Source: a halophilic archaeon (GTDB taxonomy: Archaea > Halobacteriota > Halobacteria > Halobacteriales > Haladaptataceae). From it: 64,000 nucleotides of DNA. A model generated the notes under the pieces. It was not told the DNA's origin. It saw only the letters and a program-made list of their open reading frames with translations, and ran no database searches. The translations under genes were made by a program, and so were the position numbers. The DNA lies in assembly GCA_003298465.1 (NCBI GenBank), contig QNGA01000003.1:62001-126000 (forward strand), read 5' to 3'. Of the stretch, positions 25,293-33,509 are shown one piece after another (positions within the stretch are counted from its first letter, which is position 1; every line of letters starts with the position of its first letter).

Positions 25293-28200
25293 CTACGAGC
25301 ACTCGCTCCAGCCGCAGGACTCGCAGGTCTTGCAGCCCTCCGAGAAGTACAGCGACAGCGAGCCGCACTCGGGACACTCGGGGCTCTCCCCCGCGTCGAT
25401 GATGCTCTGCTGATCGGCGTCGCTCTCCTTCGTGCTCACGCCGGAGGCCGCGGCCGCGCCGCTGCCGTCGGTCTCGCGGGCGACGTCGACGTTCGGGCCG
25501 GTCACGTCGGCGTCGTCGGCCGTCTCTTCGAGCGTCTGCTGCTGGGGGTAGGCCTTCTCCACCTCGCCGTCGAGGTAGCGCCGCATCGCCGTGCCGATGG
25601 CGTCCGGGATGGAGTTTATCTGCTCGCCCTTGTCCCAGGCGACCTTCGGACTGCGGATGCCCCGCAGTTCGTCGGCGATTTCGTCGGGGTCGACGCCCGA
25701 CCGGAGCGCCGTGCTGATGGTCTTCGCCAGCGCCTCCGTGAACGAGGCCGTGAAGCCGCCGGAGTTGCCGATGTTGGCGAACAGCTCGAACGGCCGGCCC
25801 TGCTCGTCCTCGTTGATGTTGACGTACAGTTTGCCGTAGCCGGTGTCTATGCGCTGGGTGACGCCGTGGAGCACGTCGGGGCGCGGTCGCTTCTTGCCCA
25901 GTTCGACGTCGGCGTCGGACGGCTCGAAGCCGACGTCGAGGTCGTCGCCGACGGCCGCGCGGACGTCCTCGTTGTCGAGGAAGTCGTCGATGCCGCCGAA
26001 CACCTCCTCTATCTGGGCGACGATGGTCTCGGCGGCCTCCTCCTCGTCGGCGAACTCCTTGTTGTCGGCGCGCGTCGTCAGCACCTGCTTGCTCCGCGTA
26101 CCGTCGCGGTAGACGGTGACGCCCTTCCCGCCGTTCTCGTAGATGTAGCGGTACACCTCGTCCATGTCCTCCTTCGTCGCGGAGTTGGGGAAGTTGCAGG
26201 TCTTGCTGATGGCGCTGTCGACGCCCTCCTGACAGGCGCACTGGACGGCGGCGTGGTCCTTGCCGGAGAGGTCGCTCGTGACGACGAACAGTTCGCCGAT
26301 GGCGTTCGGCACGGTTTCGAGTCCCTCGACGCCGTCGAACTCGTTCTCGGCCATCTGCTCCTGGGCCTCTCGCTTGACGGCCTCGACGTCGATGTCGTTC
26401 GCCTCCAGCGTCCGCAGGAAGTAGTCGTCGAACTCCACGAGCATCTCGTCGCCCTGTACGTCGTCGGAGACGTTCTTGTAGTAGGCGACGTTGTAGATGG
26501 GCTCACAGCCGCCCGTGGTGTTGCCGACCATCGAGGTCGTGCCGGTGGGTGCGATGGTCGTCGTGTTGTGGTTCCGGATGGCGAAGCCGTCCTCCCAGTT
26601 GTCCGCGTCCAGGCCGGTCTGGTGTTCGAACCACTCGCGGTACTCGGTCGGGTTCGCGTACTTGCTCTTGTCCCACTCGTCGAACGAGCCGCGGTCCTCC
26701 GCGAGTTCGTGGGAGGCCCACTTCGACTCGTGGTTGATGTGGGTCATCAGCTGGCGGGCCATCTCGTTGCCCTCCTCGCTGCCGTAGCGGACGCCGAGCT
26801 GGATGTACAGCTGGGCCAGTCCCATGATGCCGAGCCCGATCTTGCGCATCTCCCGGACCTTCTGCTCTATCTTGTCGACCGGGAAGTCCGACATCGTGAC
26901 GACGTTCTCGAGGAAGCGGGTGCCCCACTCGATGCGGTGGTCGAACTCCTCGTAGTCGATGGCCTCGCGGAGGAACGCGTCGACGGCCTCGTCGAGCGAC
27001 CCGTAGTCGTCGCCGTGCTCGTCGTACCAGACGCGCCAGTCCGGGCCGTCCTGGTCGGCGAGCGTCGAGAGGTTGATGTGGCCGAGGTTGCAGGCCTCGT
27101 ACTCTTCGAGCGGCTGCTCCCCGCAGGGGTTGGTCGCCAGAATCCGGTGGTCGGGGTGTTTCTCCACGTCGAACGAGTGTTCCTTGTTGACCCGTTCGAG
27201 GTAGATGACGCCGGGTTCGCCGTTCTCGTGTGCGCCGTCGACGATGCGGTCCCAGAGGACCTCCGCGGGAATCGACAGTTCCTCGCCGACCTCGACGTAC
27301 TCGCCGAGGCCGAACATCTCGTACAGCTCCTTCGTGTGTTCGGTCGCGACGTGGGCCTCGCCGGTGCGCGGGTTCGTGAACGTGAACTCCTCGCCCGCTT
27401 CCAGCGCCTCCATGAAGTCGTCCGTGACGCCGACGGAGATGTTGAAGTTCGAGAGATGGCCCTCGGCGGCGTTCCGGAGGTGCTTGGGCACGCGGCCGTC
27501 CTCGTCGATGAGGCCGCGGGCCTCTTCCAGGGCGTCCTTGAAGGAGTTGTGCGTGTAGTCGTCGGGGTCGTTCAGCCGCAGCGTCTCGGCCAGGCTGACG
27601 TCCTTGTTCTTGGCGTGGATGAACTGGATGACGTCCGGGTGGGAGACGCGCATGACGCCCATCTGTGCGCCGCGCCGGGCACCGCCCTGCGCGATGGTCT
27701 CGCACATCTGGTCGTACGTGCGCATGAACGTGATGGGGCCGGACGCGATGCCGCCCGTGCTCCCCACCGCGTCGCCGTACGGCCGGAGCTTCCAGAACGC
27801 GTAGCCCATGCCGCCGCCGGACTGGAACACCTGGGCGGCCTCCTTCGCCGTCTGGTGGATGTCGTCGATGTCGTCTGCCGGGGAGTCGACGAAGCAGGCG
27901 GAGAGCTGCTGGAGTTCGTCGCCCGCGTTCATCAGCGTGGGCGAGTTCGGGATGAACGAGAGGTTCTCCATCAGGCCGGTGAACTCCTCGTCGACGGACT
28001 CGACGTGGTCGCGGATCTCGTCGGGGAGCTCCGGGACGACCGTCTCGTAGGCGAACTTGTTGACGTTGTAGATGGACAACTCGGTCTCGACGTCGTCGTC
28101 GGCCGTCGTCCCCTTCCCGAACACCTCGGCGGCGAGTTCGTTACGCCGCGGGTGGTCCGGCTTGAGCTGGTCGGGCGTGACGGTTATCTCGACCCCGCGT

Positions 28201-28427
28201 CGGTCGGCCTCGTAGACGGCCTCCGCCAGCGCGATGTTGTGGGCGACGCGCGGGAACAGGTCCTCCTGCTCCTCGATGAGGTCACCGTCGGCGTTCTTGC
28301 GGAGGTACCGCGCCGGCAGGATGTTGTGGTAGGCGTTGCCGGTCAGACGGTCTTCGAGCGTCTCGCCCTCGGTGCGCTTGACCGGTAGCGTGACCTCGTC
28401 GGCGTCCGCGTCGTGCGCGCCGCTCAT
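25293..28427 (-). CDS. nrdJ: Adenosylcobalamin-dependent (class II) ribonucleoside-diphosphate reductase
   Basis: A 1,044-residue class II reductase making deoxyribonucleotides without oxygen, via a B12-generated thiyl radical. The redox Cys lies in ELQQLSACFVDS. The active site is NPCGEQPLEEYEACNLGHIN, with the radical Cys in NPCGEQ and the second redox Cys in EACNL. The thioredoxin-interacting C-terminus is a zinc-finger-like CPECGSLSLYF and CKTCESCGWSEC. No intein is present. The start ATG 28427 is set by its ATGA overlap with a 31-aa upstream ORF. The length is normal for archaeal NrdJ. Transcription probably starts at 28630 or nearer; see the separate promoter and repeat entries. Confidence 0.94.
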   Translation of the reverse strand: MSGAHDADADEVTLPVKRTEGETLEDRLTGNAYHNILPARYLRKNADGDLIEEQEDLFPRVAHNIALAEAVYEADRRGVEITVTPDQLKPDHPRRNELAAEVFGKGTTADDDVETELSIYNVNKFAYETVVPELPDEIRDHVESVDEEFTGLMENLSFIPNSPTLMNAGDELQQLSACFVDSPADDIDDIHQTAKEAAQVFQSGGGMGYAFWKLRPYGDAVGSTGGIASGPITFMRTYDQMCETIAQGGARRGAQMGVMRVSHPDVIQFIHAKNKDVSLAETLRLNDPDDYTHNSFKDALEEARGLIDEDGRVPKHLRNAAEGHLSNFNISVGVTDDFMEALEAGEEFTFTNPRTGEAHVATEHTKELYEMFGLGEYVEVGEELSIPAEVLWDRIVDGAHENGEPGVIYLERVNKEHSFDVEKHPDHRILATNPCGEQPLEEYEACNLGHINLSTLADQDGPDWRVWYDEHGDDYGSLDEAVDAFLREAIDYEEFDHRIEWGTRFLENVVTMSDFPVDKIEQKVREMRKIGLGIMGLAQLYIQLGVRYGSEEGNEMARQLMTHINHESKWASHELAEDRGSFDEWDKSKYANPTEYREWFEHQTGLDADNWEDGFAIRNHNTTTIAPTGTTSMVGNTTGGCEPIYNVAYYKNVSDDVQGDEMLVEFDDYFLRTLEANDIDVEAVKREAQEQMAENEFDGVEGLETVPNAIGELFVVTSDLSGKDHAAVQCACQEGVDSAISKTCNFPNSATKEDMDEVYRYIYENGGKGVTVYRDGTRSKQVLTTRADNKEFADEEEAAETIVAQIEEVFGGIDDFLDNEDVRAAVGDDLDVGFEPSDADVELGKKRPRPDVLHGVTQRIDTGYGKLYVNINEDEQGRPFELFANIGNSGGFTASFTEALAKTISTALRSGVDPDEIADELRGIRSPKVAWDKGEQINSIPDAIGTAMRRYLDGEVEKAYPQQQTLEETADDADVTGPNVDVARETDGSGAAAASGVSTKESDADQQSIIDAGESPECPECGSLSLYFSEGCKTCESCGWSECS

Positions 28428-28519
28428 GCGTCCGTCACCGCCCCCGGTTCGGTGCTCTGTATCGCGATTCGGCTGTCGGTGGTTGGGTAGTTCCGTTCCA
28501 TTCGTAACGGAGAATGCAT
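28424..28519 (-). CDS. Possible 31-aa upstream ORF coupled to nrdJ
   Basis: The frame runs from ATG 28519 (MHSPLRMERNYPTTDSR and 14 more residues) to a TGA overlapping the nrdJ ATG (ATGA). A strong Shine-Dalgarno (GGAGG) sits six bases before its ATG, which is unusual in this mostly leaderless genome. It is also the only obvious ribosome entry for nrdJ. It could be a coupled leader peptide. If a TATA-like CTTAATTTAG at 28531-28540 is used instead, the ORF would be bypassed. Confidence 0.4.
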   Translation of the reverse strand: MHSPLRMERNYPTTDSRIAIQSTEPGAVTDA

Positions 28520-28552
28520 CTTCTCCCTCCTAAATTAAGCTTGCTTTCCTTA

Positions 28553-28570
28553 CTGCAAGTCCATTTGCAG
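28553..28570. repeat. Perfect 6+6 inverted repeat in the nrdJ leader
   Basis: CTGCAA (28553-28558) and TTGCAG (28565-28570) are perfect inverted arms with a 6-base spacer, in an AT-rich patch upstream of the nrdJ Shine-Dalgarno. It could be an operator or a small RNA hairpin. Confidence 0.4.
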
Positions 28571-28624
28571 AAGGGCGCCGCTGGTCGTTCGGACTGAACG
28601 CTCGACCGGCCCTGGATTGGCCAC

Positions 28625-28674
28625 GGTCTATCACTCTCTGGTAAGGCCCGGAGGGTTATAAGAGTGTTCAGACC
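28625..28674. promoter_or_regulatory. nrdJ promoter with TATA box inside an interrupted inverted repeat
   Basis: The complement of 28656-28661 reads TTATAA. It lies between GGTCT and CACTCT (28625-28629, 28632-28637) on one side and AGAGTG and AGACC (28661-28666, 28670-28674) on the other. These are inverted copies with one-base slippage. If this TATA is used, nrdJ has a leader of about 200 bases. The symmetric halves suggest a regulator site. Confidence 0.4.
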
Positions 28675-28809
28675 GAGGTGAAAGTGTCTAATAACTACCC
28701 GTTACTCTCCGTAATCGCCCGTTGAACGGCCGCCCTCATGCGATTATCCCTCCGGTGCCTATCCTCACCTCCGGTACGTTTAACCCTCGCCGCTACGGAC
28801 GTCCCGGAT

Positions 28810-29019
28810 ATGCTCACATCGGTTCGGGGAACCCTCGCACCGCCGTCGACGGTCGTTCCGCTGCTCGGAGTGACTCCCGAGATGGCGCTCGTCGGACTCG
28901 GCGTCGTTCTGGTGGTCCTCCTCGTCGGTCGCGTTCTCCTCAAGATGGCCTGGCGGCTCGTGCTCGTCGCGCTGGTCGTCGCCGCCGCGCTGTACGGCTT
29001 CGGGGTCCTGTCCGTCTAG
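28810..29019 (+). CDS. Small membrane protein, 69 aa
   Basis: ATG 28810 opens 69 residues with two hydrophobic spans (MALVGLGVVLVVLLVGRVLL and WRLVLVALVVAAALYGFGVL). The start is chosen because the TTTAA element at about 28780 lies 28 bp upstream; the in-frame ATG 28738 would precede it. Function unknown. Confidence 0.65.
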   Translation: MLTSVRGTLAPPSTVVPLLGVTPEMALVGLGVVLVVLLVGRVLLKMAWRLVLVALVVAAALYGFGVLSV

Positions 29020-29103
29020 CCCCGTCGACGGTCGGGGAGAAGGCAGTTCCGGGGACGGTTCGGTCGCGTCCCGTGGCGCGACGAGAGCGACGAGGAGTCG
29101 ACG

Positions 29104-29703
29104 TCAGGCAGGCGCCGTCGTCCGGACCCGGTCGACGAAGTTCGCCACGACGTCGCGACCGTGCGCCGTCAGCACGCTCTCTGGATGGAACTGCACGCAC
29201 TCGATGGGATGCTCGCGGTGGCGCACGCCCATCACGAGTTCCTCGTCGACGCCGTGCGTCGTCGTCGCGGTCACGTCGAAGCAGTCGGGAACATCGGTCG
29301 CCACCAGCGAGTGGTACCGGCCGGCGCGAAAGCCCTGCTCGATGCCGGCGAAGACGCCCCGCCCGTCGTGGTCTATCGGGAACGCCTTGCCGTGGACCGG
29401 TTCCGGGGCGCGTCCGACCGTGCCGCCGTAGGCGTACACGGCCGCTTCGAGCCCGAGGCAGACGCCGAACGTCGGCACCTCGCGTGCGAGGCCCCGGAAC
29501 ACGTCGAGGGTGACGCCCACGTCGCGGTCGTTCTCGGGGTGTCCGGGTCCCGGGCTGACGACCACGGCGTCCGGGTCGGTCGCGCGCACCTCCTCCAGCG
29601 AGGCGGTGTTCCGGAGGACGGTCGTCTCGGCGCGTTCGCTGACGTACTCGACGAGGTTGTAGGTGAACGAGTCGAAGTTGTCGACGAAGGTCACCCGGGT
29701 CAT
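29104..29703 (-). CDS. trpG: Anthranilate synthase component II (glutamine amidotransferase)
   Basis: A 199-residue class I amidotransferase supplying ammonia to TrpE. FVDNFDSFTYNLVEY opens the domain; VVVSPGPGHPEND is the oxyanion region. The nucleophile is C82 in FGVCLGLEA; H173 and E175 are in QFHPESVLT. The usual GHQ after the nucleophile is GLE here, which is worth noting. Its ATG overlaps the trpE stop by ATGA, and it is the last gene of trpDFEG. The Gln-channel partner is TrpE just upstream. Confidence 0.92.
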   Translation of the reverse strand: MTRVTFVDNFDSFTYNLVEYVSERAETTVLRNTASLEEVRATDPDAVVVSPGPGHPENDRDVGVTLDVFRGLAREVPTFGVCLGLEAAVYAYGGTVGRAPEPVHGKAFPIDHDGRGVFAGIEQGFRAGRYHSLVATDVPDCFDVTATTTHGVDEELVMGVRHREHPIECVQFHPESVLTAHGRDVVANFVDRVRTTAPA

Positions 29704-31394
29704 CGCGACGCCCCCGGCGGCTCCGCGGCCGCGTCGTCCGCCGTCCGACCGTCGGTCGCCGCGTCCGCCTCGATGCGTTCAAGCGCCGCCAGCACGCCGT
29801 CCATCTTCTGCTCGGTCTCGTCGAACTCCGCGGCGGGGTCGCTGTCCGCGACGACGCCCGCGCCGGCCCGGACCGTGACGAGGTCCGCGTCGCCCGCGGC
29901 GTCCTCCCCGCCGCGCTCGACCGTCGCGGTCCGGATGACGATGGCCACGTCGGCGTCGCCGGTCCACGAGTAGTAGCCGACGCCGCCGCCGTAGAGGCCC
30001 CGGGGCGTGCGTTCGAGGTCGTCGATTATCTCCATCGCGCGGATCTTCGGCGCGCCGGAGAGCGTCCCGGCGGGGAACGCGGCCCGGGTCGCGTCGAAGG
30101 CGTCCGGCGGGCGCGCCGGGGTCGTCGCCGACCGTCCGGCGGCGGTCGCCTCCTCGGCGAGGTCGCCGACGACCGTGCTCTCGATGTGCTGGACGTGGCT
30201 GTACTTCAGGACGTTCATGAACTCCTCGACGCGGACGCTGCCCGCCTCGCTGACGCGGCGGACGTCGTTGCGCGCCAGGTCGACCAGCATCGCGTGCTCG
30301 GCGCGCTCCTTCTCGTCGGCCAGCAGTTCGCCAGCGAGCTTGCGGTCCTCCATCGGACTCGCGCCGCGCTCGCAGGTGCCGGCGATGGGGTTGGCCACCA
30401 CCTCGCCGTCCCTGACGGAGACGAGCGTCTCCGGGCTCGCGCCGACGACGTGCAGGTCGTCGTACCCGAGACAGTACATGTACGGCGAGGGGTTCACCTC
30501 GCGCAGGGCGTCGTACAGCCCCAGGGGGTCGACCTCGCCGCGGAGTCGACGCTCGCGCGAGACGACGCCCTGGTAGATGTCGCCCGCTGCGACGTGCTCT
30601 TTGGCCGCCCGGACCGCGTCCTCGTACGCGTCGCGCGGGCCGGCGGTCTCCCCGGCGGGGAGGAATCCGCCCGTCTCGGGCGGTGCGGCGTCGGCGAGCG
30701 CCTCGCGCACGCGGTTGACCTCCGCGACCAGGTCGTCGTACACCGCCCCTGCGTCGTCGTCCGGCCAGACGACCGGCGTCACGGACAGCGAGAGCGTGTC
30801 GGCGACGTGGTCGAAGACGAGCGTCGACGTGCTCAGGACGAACTGTGCGTCCGGGAACCGCGAGTCGGGGCGGTCGACGCCGCGCTCGTCCAGCCAGAGG
30901 TCGTAGACCGCGTCGTACGCGAGGAAGCCGACCAGTCCGCCGGCGAAGCGCTCGTCGCCCGAGAATCCCCGTCGTTCGACGTCCGGCAGCGCGCCCCGGA
31001 GCCTGTCGAGGGTGTCGCCGTCCGCCTCGGCCGCGCCGGCGCTCGGCGACGACCCGAGGAGTCCCTCGTACCGGTCGTCGCCGAGCGCGTCGACGCGCGT
31101 CCCGTCCCGTTCGACCGTCACCACCGCCGCCGGGTCGTAGCCGACGAACGAGTGGCGGGCGTGGCGGTCCTCGGCCTCGGCGGCGAACGCGCCGTTCGGG
31201 TCGCTGGAGGCGACCTTCTCGGCGCTCTCCAGCAGGAAGTCGTAGTCGCCGTCGCCGAGCGCGGCGTAGGCCGCGAGTGGGTCCACGTCGACGTCCAGGG
31301 CGGCCGAGAGGTGGACGACGACCGGCCCGTCGCCGGCGTCGGACCGCGATTCGTCTCGCGTCGCCCGCTCGACGAACGTCTCGCGGTCCATCAT
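29700..31394 (-). CDS. trpE: Anthranilate synthase component I
   Basis: A 564-residue chorismate-utilising enzyme: chorismate plus ammonia to anthranilate. The C-terminal catalytic domain has GDIYQGVVSRE, NPSPYMYCLGYDD, VGASPETLVSV, PIAGTCERG, AEHAMLVDLARND and FPAGTLSGAPKIRAMEII, all typical. The N-terminal domain is diverse; residues 225-235 are the loop where feedback sites usually lie. The start has two adjacent ATGs (31394, 31391). It overlaps the trpF stop and the trpG start, so the three are translated together. Confidence 0.94.
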   Translation of the reverse strand: MMDRETFVERATRDESRSDAGDGPVVVHLSAALDVDVDPLAAYAALGDGDYDFLLESAEKVASSDPNGAFAAEAEDRHARHSFVGYDPAAVVTVERDGTRVDALGDDRYEGLLGSSPSAGAAEADGDTLDRLRGALPDVERRGFSGDERFAGGLVGFLAYDAVYDLWLDERGVDRPDSRFPDAQFVLSTSTLVFDHVADTLSLSVTPVVWPDDDAGAVYDDLVAEVNRVREALADAAPPETGGFLPAGETAGPRDAYEDAVRAAKEHVAAGDIYQGVVSRERRLRGEVDPLGLYDALREVNPSPYMYCLGYDDLHVVGASPETLVSVRDGEVVANPIAGTCERGASPMEDRKLAGELLADEKERAEHAMLVDLARNDVRRVSEAGSVRVEEFMNVLKYSHVQHIESTVVGDLAEEATAAGRSATTPARPPDAFDATRAAFPAGTLSGAPKIRAMEIIDDLERTPRGLYGGGVGYYSWTGDADVAIVIRTATVERGGEDAAGDADLVTVRAGAGVVADSDPAAEFDETEQKMDGVLAALERIEADAATDGRTADDAAAEPPGASR

Positions 31395-32026
31395 GGCGTG
31401 ACGGTCCTGCTCTCCTTCCGCGCGTTCTCGACGAACGACTCGACCGCGTCCGCGTCCTTCCGACCGCCGGTCGCCTCGACGCCGGACGCCACGTCGACCG
31501 CGAAGGGGTCGACGGCGTCGACCGCCTCGGCAACGTTCTCGGGCGTCAGGCCGCCCGCGAGCACGACCGGCGAGTCGAGGTCCGCGACCGCGTCCCGGGC
31601 GCGCTCCCAGTCGTGCGTCTCGCCCGTACCGCCGGCGGTCGCCGCGTCGAGCAGGACGGCGTCCGCCACCGCGTCGTACCGCGACGGGTCGTCGGCCGCG
31701 GCGTCGACGGCCTGGACGAGGCGCGCGTCCACCATCGACGCGAGATACGCCAGGTCGCCGACGCCGGTGCCGTGGACCTGCACCGCGTCCGGTTCGACCG
31801 CCTCGACGACGTCGACGGTGCGCTGGGGGTCCTCGGGCATCGTGACCAGCACGGTCGTGACGAACGGCGGGACGGCGGCGGCGAGTTCGGCGGCCCGCTC
31901 CGGAGATATCTCGCGGGGCGAGTCCACGGGCACGTCGACCAGGAGACCGACCGCGTCCGCACCCGCCGCGACGACGTGCCGGAGGTCGTCCTCGTCGGTG
32001 AGTCCGCAGATCTTCACCCGCGTCAT
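31391..32026 (-). CDS. trpF: Phosphoribosylanthranilate isomerase
   Basis: A 211-residue TIM-barrel enzyme catalysing the Amadori rearrangement of PRA to CdRP. The N-terminal VKICGLTDEDDL carries the catalytic Cys; the catalytic Asp equivalent is near DAVQVHG; phosphate is bound by VVLAGGLTPENV and DVASGVEAT. ATG 32026 is fixed by the 4-bp overlap with the trpD stop. The gene order trpD-F-E-G is the one I know from other haloarchaea, with trpCBA elsewhere. Confidence 0.93.
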   Translation of the reverse strand: MTRVKICGLTDEDDLRHVVAAGADAVGLLVDVPVDSPREISPERAAELAAAVPPFVTTVLVTMPEDPQRTVDVVEAVEPDAVQVHGTGVGDLAYLASMVDARLVQAVDAAADDPSRYDAVADAVLLDAATAGGTGETHDWERARDAVADLDSPVVLAGGLTPENVAEAVDAVDPFAVDVASGVEATGGRKDADAVESFVENARKESRTVTP

Positions 32027-33027
32027 GCCGACACCGTCCGCGTCATCGACGCCAGTTGCCTGCCGGCGTCGCCGTCGTCGATGGCTTTCGCGGCGCGCTC
32101 GACCCCGTCCTCCAGCGAAGTGGCCTCGCCAGCGACGTAGACGGCCGCGCCGGCGTTCGCCACGACGATGTCGCGCTTCGCGCCGCGAACGTCGCCCTCG
32201 ACGATGCCGCGCAGGTCGCGAGCGTTCGCCTGGGGCGTGCCGCCCGCGACCGCGGCGACGTCGTGGCGCTCGACGCCGACCTCGGTCGGGGAGAGCGCGT
32301 ACTCCTCGACGTCGGTACCGTCGACCTCGGCGACGGTCGTCTCGCCGTGGACGGCTATCTCGTCCATGCCGGAGCCGTGGACGACCAGCGCTCGCTCGAC
32401 GTCCATCTTCGCCAGCGAGCGCGCGAGCACCGGGACGAGGTCGGGGTCGTAGACGCCGACGACCTGCGCGTCGGCCCCCGCGGGGTTCGTCAGCGGGCCG
32501 AGGACGTTGAACAGCGTTCGGATGCCGAGTTCCTGGCGCGGGCCGATGACGGCCTTCATCGCGGGGTGGAAGACGGTCGCCAGCATGAATCCGATGCCGC
32601 GCTCCTCGATGGCCGACTCGACGGCGGGCGGTTCGGCGTCGATGGTGACGCCGACCTCGTCGAGCACGTCCGCGCTGCCCGAGGAGGAGGAGACGGAGTA
32701 GTTGCCGTGCTTCGCCACGGGGACGCCGGCACCGCTGGCGACGATAGCGGCGGTCGTGGAGACGTTGATCGTGTCGTAGTCGTCGCCGCCCGTGCCGCAG
32801 GTGTCGACCAGCGGCGACCGGTCGGGGTCGATGGTCCGCGCGGCGTCGCGCATCCCCTGGGCGAAGCCGGCGATTTCGGACTCCGTCTCGCCCTTCGAGC
32901 GGAGCGCGGCCAGCAGCGCGCCGATCTGCGCGTCGGTCGCGCCCTCGAAGACCGCAGTCGCCGCCTCGCGCGCCTCGTCGAGCGTGAGATCCTGTCCGTC
33001 CGCGACGCGTTCGATATGTGCCTGCAT
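32023..33027 (-). CDS. trpD: Anthranilate phosphoribosyltransferase
   Basis: A 334-residue transferase joining anthranilate to PRPP, first gene of the trpDFEG operon. PRPP and Mg sites: VDTCGTGGDDYDTINVST and AKHGNYSVSSSSGSADVL. The second metal pair region is VVHGSGMDEIAVHG; NVLGPLTNPAGAD is also conserved. The ATG at 33027 lies behind a TATA box (TTTAAG, 33081-33086 complement) and a 7-bp inverted repeat, so regulation at the operon start is likely. Confidence 0.94.
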   Translation of the reverse strand: MQAHIERVADGQDLTLDEAREAATAVFEGATDAQIGALLAALRSKGETESEIAGFAQGMRDAARTIDPDRSPLVDTCGTGGDDYDTINVSTTAAIVASGAGVPVAKHGNYSVSSSSGSADVLDEVGVTIDAEPPAVESAIEERGIGFMLATVFHPAMKAVIGPRQELGIRTLFNVLGPLTNPAGADAQVVGVYDPDLVPVLARSLAKMDVERALVVHGSGMDEIAVHGETTVAEVDGTDVEEYALSPTEVGVERHDVAAVAGGTPQANARDLRGIVEGDVRGAKRDIVVANAGAAVYVAGEATSLEDGVERAAKAIDDGDAGRQLASMTRTVSA

Positions 33028-33038
33028 TTTGGAACACC

Positions 33039-33078
33039 GATGTACTGTTTCGAGTTGTAATGGACAAGTTCGTACATC
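33039..33078. repeat. 7-bp inverted repeat at the trpD transcription start
   Basis: GATGTAC (33039-33045) and GTACATC (33072-33078) are perfect inverted arms 26 bases apart. They lie between the predicted TATA box (TTTAAG on the minus strand, 33081-33086) and the trpD ATG at 33027, spanning the predicted start of transcription. A repressor operator or a leader stem are both possible. Confidence 0.45.
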
Positions 33079-33190
33079 TCCTTAAATCTGCCGGGGCGGC
33101 CGGCCCGGAGGGAACTCGCCGACTGCGCCGGATTCCGAAACCTTCAATTATCCCTGCCGCAAACGATGAGATGCGTTCGAGAAGCCGACT

Positions 33191-33264
33191 GGGTTTGTGG
33201 TCTAGTTGGTTATGACACCTCCTTGACATGGAGGAGGCCGGCAGTTCAAATCTGCCCAAACCCA
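33191..33264 (+). tRNA. tRNA-Val (anticodon GAC)
   Basis: A 74-base cloverleaf. The acceptor arm GGGTTTG pairs with CAAACCC, with discriminator A. The D arm has TCTAGTTGGTTATGA. The anticodon stem CCTCC/GGAGG holds the loop TTGACAT, so the anticodon is GAC (Val). The T arm GGCAG/CTGCC encloses TTCAAAT. No intron is present and CCA is not encoded beyond the discriminator. Confidence 0.95.
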
Positions 33265-33469
33265 CTACTTCTCTCCGCGACAGTTCTCGACGAGCGAAGC
33301 GAGTCGCAGTATCGCGGAAGGTGCTTTTGGACGTTCGAACGGGAAACGTGTGAGGTTCCGGTTGCCGACGAAGAACGCCCGAGGACGAGGTAGCGTCACC
33401 GAGCGGGAGGAACGCGGACGAACCGACCGGACCGGTCTCCTCGACTAACGGATATTGGTACGTGCTAGC

Positions 33470-33475
33470 TTATAT
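33470..33475 (+). promoter_or_regulatory. TATA box of the 247-aa membrane protein gene
   Basis: TTATAT, about 25 bp before the palindrome at 33487-33507. It sets transcription start near 33498. Confidence 0.5.
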
Positions 33476-33486
33476 CTCGGAGCGGC

Positions 33487-33507
33487 GTACTCCCTTCTGG
33501 GGAGTAC
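33487..33507. repeat. Perfect 8-bp palindrome overlapping a transcription start
   Basis: GTACTCCC (33487-33494) and GGGAGTAC (33500-33507) are perfect inverted arms with a 5-base spacer, immediately before the ATG at 33510 and over the predicted transcription start. This placement fits a repressor operator; it could also fold as a hairpin in a short leader. Confidence 0.55.
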
Positions 33508-33509
33508 CC

